DNA from: Clostridia bacterium
GTDB taxonomy: Bacteria; Bacillota_A; Clostridia; UBA1381
NCBI GenBank assembly: GCA_017553025.1
Contig: JAFZNF010000130.1
Location: forward strand, 1 to 11,378
Length of the DNA stretch: 11,378 nucleotides
Reading direction: 5' to 3'
The position numbers and the translations under genes were made by a program. Below the pieces are notes generated by a model, which was not told the DNA's origin, did no database searches, and worked only from the letters and a program-made list of their open reading frames with translations. Numbering within the stretch: the first letter of the stretch is position 1; each line of letters starts with the position of its first letter. Shown here piece after piece: positions 6,813 through 11,378 of this stretch.

Positions 6813-9071
6813 TTAGTCTGACGAGCTGTGCCTGAATTCCACGCTTACAACCGTCGCAGGCTCAACTAAAGTTCCTGCAGGTATACTCTGCCTGAATGCA
6901 TATGCGCCCTCTGCCGCCGCAAGTCCTGCGCCGCCCACTTCAAAGTTAAGACCTGCATCCTGAAGGCGTTTTTGCGCCTGTTCCACAGTCAGTCCCTCAA
7001 GATTGGGGACTGCAATCTTCTTGTTCTCGTCGCGTTCCTGCGTATATACAATTATTGTGGAATTTTCTGCTACACTGACCCCGGGTTTGGGAAGCTGGTC
7101 CATAACAGTTTCGCCGTTACCGGAAACTTTGATATTAAGTCCTTTTGCAGCAATCATTTCCTTTGCCGAATTTACCGATTGCTCGCGAACATCAGGCACC
7201 GTTACCGAAACGCTTTGCGCCTCCGCCTCGGTATATTGCCTGTCAATACCCATATATTCAAGCGTTTCCTCAATTATAGCGCCTACCAAAGGTGCTGCTA
7301 TCGTTCCGCCGTATTTATTTGCAACCTGCGGCTCATCAAGCATTACAAGACATATTATCTGCGGGTCGTCTGCGGGCGCAAAGCCTACAAAAGATGCAAT
7401 ACGTTTGCCGTTATTTCTGCCTTTTTCGGACGTTCCCGTCTTTCCGCCTATTCTGTAGCCCTTTATGTAAGCATTTTTTCCCGTACCGTTAGGGTCTGCT
7501 ACTACGCGTTCCAAAATATTTCTCATAGTAGCTGAAGTCTGCTCGGATATGACCTTGTTTTCAACCTGCGGGTAAAAACTTTTAACAATTCCGCCTGCAT
7601 TTCGTATTTCTTTTACAATCTGCGGTCTCATAAGATTTCCGCCGTTTATAACAGCTGAAATCGCTGTGATAAGTTGGATAGGCGTTATGCTGAATCCCTG
7701 ACCAAAAGAGCTTGTCGCTATGTCAGTTTCCGACATTCTGTTTTTATAGTATACGCTCCCCGACTCTCCTATAAGCTCAATCCCCGTCTTTTTGGTAAGT
7801 CCGAATGCTTTAAAGTATTCCTGAAACTTTTCGCTGCCTATTCTGAGTCCCAAATCCATAAATACAACGTTACAAGAGTTTATAACACCTCTTGCAAAGT
7901 CCTCAGCGCCGTGTCCCGCAACTTTATGACACTTGATTTTGCGGTCTGCCACCTGCTTTGAGCCGCCGCAGTAGAACTGTGAATTCAAATCCGCCGCGCC
8001 CTCTTCAAGCGCTATTGCGGCTGTCAGAATTTTAAAGGTAGAGCCTGGCTCATATGTGTCGGAAATTGCCTTGTTCCGCCACATTTTATTACGGATTTTG
8101 GCTACTGCCTCATTTCTTTCCTCTGTGTTTTCAGATTTTGTCTTTGCTATTACATCGTCCATACCTATTGCAAATTTTTCGTATTGTGCAAGTGCGGTAG
8201 GGTCATTCAAGTCAAAGTCGGGTTTTGTCGCCATAGCAAGTATTTCACCCGTTTTAGGGTTCATTATAATACCGCAGGCGCCCTCTTTTAATACATCTTC
8301 AACACACGCCTGCTCCAGATATTTTTCTAAAATGGACTGTATGGTTTCGTCAATAGTTAAAACTATATCGTCACCCTTTTGCGCATCAATATCTGCCTCA
8401 TACTGCTTTTCCGCAGTCGTCCCTCCTGCGTTTCTTGCAGATAAAACAGTCCCTGCCCTGCCTGACAAGTAGTTATTAAATGTCATTTCTATGCCCTGCA
8501 TACCGTCGTTATCATAGCCCGTAAAGCCTATGATATGCGACGCCAAATTGTACTGATAGTAGCGTTTTGAATCCTCTTCAAAATAAACACCGGAAAAAAG
8601 CTTAGCCGTTTGCTTATCGACTGAGCTGTCCTTTAGTTTCTTTATGGCGTCCGCTTCCTCCACGGTTACGCGCTTTTTTATATACTGAAATTTGTTTTCC
8701 TTTGTAATCTTATCAAAAACATCGTCTTCATTTAAGTCCAAAATTTCTGCAAGTGTTGACGCTATAAGCCTTAAATCACTCTTTCGGACATTTCCCTCTT
8801 CGTCCTTGCAGTCCTTTTCAATCTGCTGAGGATTGCACACAACGGTATTAACCGTTGCGCTCTCTGCCAAAACGTTCTGGTTCCTGTCATAAATTGTCCC
8901 GCGTCTTGCATTTATAGCGGTTTGATTTGTCTGCTGGCGTTCTGCCGCCTCCTTCATCTGATTGCCGCGTACAACCTGCCAATAGAAAAGGCGCGATATG
9001 ATTATTACCAACAGCGCCAAAAAAAACACAAATAATCTTATTGACCGTTTACGCATCTTGCCTAAAGTCAT
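6813..9071 (-). CDS. spoVD: SpoVD/FtsI-type class B penicillin-binding protein with two PASTA domains
   Basis: This is a membrane-anchored transpeptidase that cross-links septal or spore peptidoglycan. It is 752 residues: a single N-terminal membrane segment (about 11-29), a PBP dimerisation domain (about 55-225), a transpeptidase domain (about 260-605) and two PASTA domains (about 622-678 and 685-746). Active-site motifs are S-T-F-K (344-347, catalytic Ser344), S-C-N (399-401) and K-T-G-T (544-547). Cys368 and Cys381 lie between the first two motifs; SpoVD proteins are known to carry a redox-controlled cysteine pair near the active site, but whether these are equivalent is inference. The start ATG 9071-9069 has AGGA about 10 nt upstream; Met6 is a possible alternative. 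It lies 39 nt after ftsL. It is the only class B PBP in the cluster, so it may serve division as ftsI/pbpB; the symbol reflects the PASTA-bearing architecture. Confidence 0.9.
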   Translation of the reverse strand: MTLGKMRKRSIRLFVFFLALLVIIISRLFYWQVVRGNQMKEAAERQQTNQTAINARRGTIYDRNQNVLAESATVNTVVCNPQQIEKDCKDEEGNVRKSDLRLIASTLAEILDLNEDDVFDKITKENKFQYIKKRVTVEEADAIKKLKDSSVDKQTAKLFSGVYFEEDSKRYYQYNLASHIIGFTGYDNDGMQGIEMTFNNYLSGRAGTVLSARNAGGTTAEKQYEADIDAQKGDDIVLTIDETIQSILEKYLEQACVEDVLKEGACGIIMNPKTGEILAMATKPDFDLNDPTALAQYEKFAIGMDDVIAKTKSENTEERNEAVAKIRNKMWRNKAISDTYEPGSTFKILTAAIALEEGAADLNSQFYCGGSKQVADRKIKCHKVAGHGAEDFARGVINSCNVVFMDLGLRIGSEKFQEYFKAFGLTKKTGIELIGESGSVYYKNRMSETDIATSSFGQGFSITPIQLITAISAVINGGNLMRPQIVKEIRNAGGIVKSFYPQVENKVISEQTSATMRNILERVVADPNGTGKNAYIKGYRIGGKTGTSEKGRNNGKRIASFVGFAPADDPQIICLVMLDEPQVANKYGGTIAAPLVGAIIEETLEYMGIDRQYTEAEAQSVSVTVPDVREQSVNSAKEMIAAKGLNIKVSGNGETVMDQLPKPGVSVAENSTIIVYTQERDENKKIAVPNLEGLTVEQAQKRLQDAGLNFEVGGAGLAAAEGAYAFRQSIPAGTLVEPATVVSVEFRHSSSD

Positions 9072-9110
9072 TTTGTATCATTCCTATCCGTACACATTTA
9101 ACTATATTTA

Positions 9111-9575
9111 TTATCTTTTGCAGGCAAATATGTCAAAAAAACTTTTTATCCCCTCCGCGTCCTTTGCCGTCACCTCTGTAACGTCGTCCTGTTTTACGTT
9201 TACATAAACCGTCTGATATTTTTCGGGTCTTACCATATTAAGGCGCGTTCTTGCCTCGCGTTCAATCGACTCGCGGTCAATGCTTTTATCAAGCTCAAAA
9301 GCCTTTTGGCTTGAATATTCCTTAAGGCTGCTGAGCTCCTTTTGAAGTTTTGCCACATTACGCTTGCTTTCATATGCCGTAACATTTCTCGAAATCATAA
9401 ATCCCGCACAAAGCGCAAATATACTTATACAGCATACTATAGTACGGTGCAGTCTTGCTCTTTGCGCCCTTGCTCTTGCCTTATTCTCCCTTTTATTTTC
9501 CTTTACTTTCTTTTCTATTCTTGCGGCATTCGCCTCAAAATCCAAATCATAAGCAAGGTTATTGTTATACGGCAT
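9111..9575 (-). CDS. ftsL: FtsL-like septum formation protein
   Basis: A small bitopic membrane protein of 154 residues. It has a very basic cytoplasmic N-terminus (about 20-44), one membrane segment (about 45-62) and a predicted coiled coil (about 66-98), followed by I-E-R-E-A-R-T-R-L-N-M-V-R-P, the pattern typical of FtsL/DivIC proteins. FtsL bridges the division PBP/FtsW pair and the DivIB-DivIC complex. The family is weakly conserved, so the call rests on architecture plus position between rsmH and the class B PBP. The start ATG 9575-9573 has GAGGAG 8 nt upstream. It is 16 nt after rsmH and 39 nt before the PBP gene. The C-terminal 30 residues or so extend past the usual FtsL end and are of unknown role. 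Confidence 0.85.
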   Translation of the reverse strand: MPYNNNLAYDLDFEANAARIEKKVKENKRENKARARAQRARLHRTIVCCISIFALCAGFMISRNVTAYESKRNVAKLQKELSSLKEYSSQKAFELDKSIDRESIEREARTRLNMVRPEKYQTVYVNVKQDDVTEVTAKDAEGIKSFFDIFACKR

Positions 9576-9591
9576 CGGTTTTTCTCCTCTT

Positions 9592-10524
9592 TTATATTTT
9601 TTCGCATACTCTGAGTTTTGCGCTTTTCGACCTTGAATTTATTTTAAGCTCCTCACTGCTCGGTAGGATTGGTTTTTTTGTTATTATCTTTATCTGCGGC
9701 TTTTTTCCGCACACACATACGGGAAAATCCGCAGGGCACGTGCAGCCTTTCGCAAGATTTAAAAAGGTTTGCTTTACTATCCTGTCCTCAAGCGAATGAA
9801 AGGTTATTACTGCAAGCCTGCCGCCATTTGAAATTCTGTCTGTTGCATCAATAAGTGCATTTTTAAGAATTTCAAGCTCGGCATTTACCTCAATTCTTAC
9901 CGCCTGAAAAATTCTCTTTTCGGGATGGGCAATTCCCGCTCTTGCGCCTGTCGGAATTGCCTCTTTTACTATATTTGCAAGCTCTCCCGTGGTTTTTATT
10001 GGGGACACTTTTCTTTTATTGGCTATGAATTTTGCTATACGCTTTGACCATTTCTCCTCACCATAGGAAAAAAATATCTCTGCAAGCTTGTCCTCGCTGT
10101 ATCCGTTCACCACATCGTATGCCGTTTTTTCTTCGCTTCTGTCCATTCTCATATCCAAAGGTGCGTCTGAAATATAGGAAAAACCCCTCTCCCCATTATC
10201 AAGCTGATATGATGAAACTCCCAAATCTAAAATCATACCGTCGATTTTGTCTATGCAAAGACTGTCAAGTATACCTTTTACATTACTGAAATTTCCGTGA
10301 ACAATAGTTATATTTGACCCGAGGTGCTCAAGCCGTTTTTTTGCCGCCGAAATCGCGTCTTTGTCGCGGTCTATTCCGATAAGGCGCACATTTTCGGCTC
10401 TTTTTAAAATTTCTTCGGAATGTCCGCCTCCGCCGAGTGTACCGTCAACATAAATGCCGCCGTTTTTAACGCAGAGCGCATCAACTGCACTTTTTAGCAT
10501 AACAGAATAATGCTTGAATTCCAT
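9592..10524 (-). CDS. rsmH: RsmH (MraW), 16S rRNA m4C1402 methyltransferase
   Basis: RsmH is an S-adenosylmethionine-dependent enzyme that methylates N4 of C1402 in 16S rRNA, in the ribosomal P site. It is 310 residues, the normal length. The SAM-binding motif T-L-G-G-G-G-H-S is at 29-36, I-D-R-D at 51-54, L-D-L-G-V-S-S at 99-105, P-L-D-M-R-M-D at 122-128 and F-H-S-L-E-D-R at 242-248. The C-terminal part has C-T-C-P and C-V-C-G (Cys261, 263, 270, 272), seen in many Bacillota homologues. The start ATG 10524-10522 lies 5 nt after the mraZ stop; AAGGA inside the last mraZ codons serves as ribosome binding site, so the two are probably translationally coupled. Confidence 0.97.
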   Translation of the reverse strand: MEFKHYSVMLKSAVDALCVKNGGIYVDGTLGGGGHSEEILKRAENVRLIGIDRDKDAISAAKKRLEHLGSNITIVHGNFSNVKGILDSLCIDKIDGMILDLGVSSYQLDNGERGFSYISDAPLDMRMDRSEEKTAYDVVNGYSEDKLAEIFFSYGEEKWSKRIAKFIANKRKVSPIKTTGELANIVKEAIPTGARAGIAHPEKRIFQAVRIEVNAELEILKNALIDATDRISNGGRLAVITFHSLEDRIVKQTFLNLAKGCTCPADFPVCVCGKKPQIKIITKKPILPSSEELKINSRSKSAKLRVCEKI

Positions 10525-10529
10525 TATCT

Positions 10530-10973
10530 TTAAATCCTTATTTCATACTCGGAAATGCCCTCGAGCATCATATCTGTATCAAAAGCACTGTCCGCTTTTC
10601 TCCATTTTTCGCTGTCCCAGATTTCAAACTTGGAATTCACGCCTACAAGCACAATGTCCTTTGTCATACCTGCGTGATTTATCAGGTCCTCATTAAGCGG
10701 GATACGGCCCTGCTTATCTATTTCACAAGCCATAGCCTTGCCGAAAAGTCTTCTTTGCAAAGCTGCTGCGCTGCGGTTTGTAACCGTCGGAAGAGCGCTT
10801 ACCTTCTCGGCTATTGTCTGCCATTCCTCTTCGGGATATAAGTTTAAACATTCGTCAATCGGCGAGGGCGCTATATATACCGTACCTGACAGTTTCTCCC
10901 TTATCTTGGCAGGCAGAATAAACCTTCCGCGCTCGTCCAGCTGCCGCGGATATTCGCCTAAAAAACTTATCAT
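10530..10973 (-). CDS. mraZ: MraZ, transcriptional regulator of the dcw operon
   Basis: MraZ is a DNA-binding protein with two AbrB-like (SpoVT-AbrB) halves that assembles into rings and binds short phased repeats at its own promoter. It is 147 residues, close to the usual 143-152. The two half-domains carry [10 protein letters not shown] (12-21) and D-K-Q-G-R-I-P-L (86-93), the family signature. The start ATG 10973-10971 was chosen because AAGGAGG is 7 nt upstream and M-I-S-F-L-G-E-Y matches the normal N-terminus; an in-frame ATG at 11054-11052 lies inside the operator and overlaps the -10 box, so it cannot be the main start. It is the first gene of the operon. Autoregulation is inferred from the upstream repeats. 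Confidence 0.96.
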   Translation of the reverse strand: MISFLGEYPRQLDERGRFILPAKIREKLSGTVYIAPSPIDECLNLYPEEEWQTIAEKVSALPTVTNRSAAALQRRLFGKAMACEIDKQGRIPLNEDLINHAGMTKDIVLVGVNSKFEIWDSEKWRKADSAFDTDMMLEGISEYEIRI

Positions 10974-10980
10974 TCTACGC

Positions 10981-10987
10981 CCTCCTT
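10981..10987 (-). promoter_or_regulatory. Ribosome binding site that sets the mraZ start
   Basis: AAGGAGG on the minus strand, 7 nt before ATG 10973-10971. It decides between this start and the in-frame ATG further upstream. Confidence 0.9.
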
Positions 10988-11018
10988 CCTGAAAATGCAT
11001 AATATTTCGGCAAAATCT

Positions 11019-11053
11019 ACCAATTCTCTCCCATTCACTCCAATACTCTCCCA
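11019..11053 (-). promoter_or_regulatory. MraZ operator: four 10-nt-phased MraZ-binding repeats
   Basis: Read on the minus strand, 5-nt boxes TGGGA (11049-11053), TTGGA (11039-11043), TGGGA (11029-11033) and TTGGT (11019-11023) are separated by exactly 5 nt each. In E. coli MraZ binds TGGGN repeats with 5-nt spacers upstream of mraZ, so this is a clear match in sequence, spacing and position. The array starts at the last base of the -10 box and covers the expected transcription start, which fits repression. More degenerate boxes stay in the same register on both sides: TTGCC at 11009-11013, TGATG at 11059-11063 and TGGTA at 11069-11073. Confidence 0.88.
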
Positions 11054-11081
11054 TTATACATCATACTTTACCAATGTGCAA
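11053..11081 (-). promoter_or_regulatory. Sigma-A-type promoter of mraZ and the dcw operon
   Basis: On the minus strand the -35 box is TTGCAC (11076-11081) and the -10 box is TATAAT (11053-11058), with a 17-bp spacer. Transcription would start near 11046, giving a leader of about 70 nt before mraZ. The -10 box shares its last base with the first MraZ box, and AT-rich DNA lies upstream of the -35. It is the only strong promoter I see for the minus-strand operon. Confidence 0.85.
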
Positions 11082-11094
11082 TAGTTTTTAAGAA

Positions 11095-11120
11095 AAAAAT
11101 TAAAAATTTTTTTAATTTTT
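11095..11120. repeat. Perfect A/T-only inverted repeat between divergent promoters
   Basis: AAAAATTAAAAA at 11095-11106 and TTTTTAATTTTT at 11109-11120 are a perfect 12-bp inverted repeat with a 2-nt centre. It lies between the -35 boxes of mraZ (11076-11081) and lgt (11143-11148), so it could be a shared UP-like or bent-DNA element. No G/C stem is present, so it is not a good terminator. Function is unknown. Confidence 0.6.
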
Positions 11121-11142
11121 GTTACAAATATTATACATTTTA

Positions 11143-11171
11143 TTGTAAATCTCTTGAAAAAGCGGTATAAT
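11143..11171 (+). promoter_or_regulatory. Sigma-A-type promoter of lgt
   Basis: The -35 box TTGTAA (11143-11148) and the -10 box TATAAT (11166-11171) are separated by 17 bp. Transcription would start near 11178, leaving a leader of roughly 27 nt before the lgt start. TTACAA at 11122-11127 is the inverse of the -35 hexamer and forms a loose dyad with it. Confidence 0.75.
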
Positions 11172-11204
11172 TCTACTGATTTTGAAATACAAGGAGGCTT
11201 CTTT

Positions 11205-11378
11205 ATGACAAATCAAATAGGTTTCCCTGCGTTTAACTTACACTTTACGGTAAACCGCGTTGCTTTTACAGTTTTGGGACGTGAAATATACTGGTACGCC
11301 ATTTGCATACTTTCGGGATATCTTTTGGGGCTTTTATTTGTTACAAAGACCTGCAGAAAGCGAGGCGTAAACCCCGAC
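11205..11378 (+). CDS. lgt: Lgt, prolipoprotein diacylglyceryl transferase, partial N-terminus
   Basis: Lgt transfers diacylglycerol from phosphatidylglycerol to the lipobox cysteine of prolipoproteins, in the membrane. Only the first 58 codons are in the window and the frame is open at the right edge. The start ATG 11205 has AAGGAGG (11191-11197) 7 nt upstream. The visible part has the Lgt pattern: a short N-terminus with F-P-A-F-N, then G-R-E-I-Y-W-Y at about 30-36 (Lgt usually has I-R-W-Y-G), a membrane segment G-Y-L-L-G-L-L-F and the basic R-K-R-G-V-N-P-D. It is divergent from mraZ. The diagnostic H-G-G-L-x-x-H-G motif lies beyond the window, so the call is probable but not fully proven. 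Confidence 0.8.
   Translation, partial: MTNQIGFPAFNLHFTVNRVAFTVLGREIYWYAICILSGYLLGLLFVTKTCRKRGVNPD

Noticed and set aside
6972..7535. Long plus-strand open frames (up to 187 codons) opposite the PBP gene
   Set aside because: They lie fully antisense to a well-supported PBP gene with intact catalytic motifs; their translations show no domain and no ribosome binding site is evident.
11009..11053. Short direct repeats as a possible CRISPR or tandem repeat
   Set aside because: Units are 5 nt on a 10-nt period at the mraZ promoter, which fits MraZ boxes and not CRISPR repeats.
10974..11054. N-terminal extension of mraZ by 27 residues from ATG 11054-11052
   Set aside because: That ATG overlaps the -10 box and the extension is the MraZ repeat array itself; the start at 10973 has an ideal AAGGAGG and gives the normal family length.
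11130..11158. Second upstream promoter for mraZ with TATAAT on the minus strand at 11130-11135
   Set aside because: No acceptable -35 box lies 16-18 bp upstream; the hexamer is expected by chance in such AT-rich DNA.

Overview
The window holds most of a division and cell wall (dcw) cluster from a low-GC Gram-positive bacterium, most likely class Clostridia (Bacillota). The evidence is the gene order, a SpoVD-type penicillin-binding protein with two PASTA domains, the four-cysteine C-terminal region of RsmH, strong AAGGAGG ribosome binding sites, and a MurE with the DNPR signature of meso-diaminopimelate enzymes. The genus cannot be read from this sequence.

Layout: almost everything is on the minus strand and is read from right to left. 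Transcription starts at a consensus promoter (11053-11081) that overlaps four 10-nt-phased MraZ-box repeats (11019-11053). The order is mraZ, rsmH (mraW), ftsL, a spoVD/ftsI-type PBP, murE, murF, mraY, ftsW/spoVE, murG, and finally a partial secreted or lipoprotein gene that runs off the left edge. Gaps are 5 to 39 nt and murE overlaps murF by 32 nt, so this reads as one operon with no visible internal terminator. To the right of a 231-bp AT-rich divergent region, the start of lgt lies on the plus strand with its own promoter. No tRNA, rRNA, CRISPR array or mobile element was found, and no stretch over 300 bases lacks a gene.

How the genes work together: MurE and MurF add the third amino acid and D-Ala-D-Ala to the UDP-MurNAc peptide. 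MraY transfers it to undecaprenyl phosphate to make lipid I, and MurG makes lipid II. FtsW and the class B PBP polymerise and cross-link it at the septum, with FtsL as the membrane scaffold. MraZ represses the operon and RsmH methylates 16S rRNA.

Most notable points: (1) murG is split by a one-base frameshift in an A7 run that forms the heptamer A AAA AAC, with exactly the -1 frame restoring full-length MurG; (2) a four-unit MraZ operator is built into the promoter and leader; (3) murD is absent from its usual place between mraY and ftsW; (4) a lipoprotein-like gene, perhaps the N-terminal part of a transglutaminase-like protein, sits where murB/divIB or murC/ftsQ usually follow; (5) FtsW has an unusual lysine-rich cytoplasmic N-terminus.
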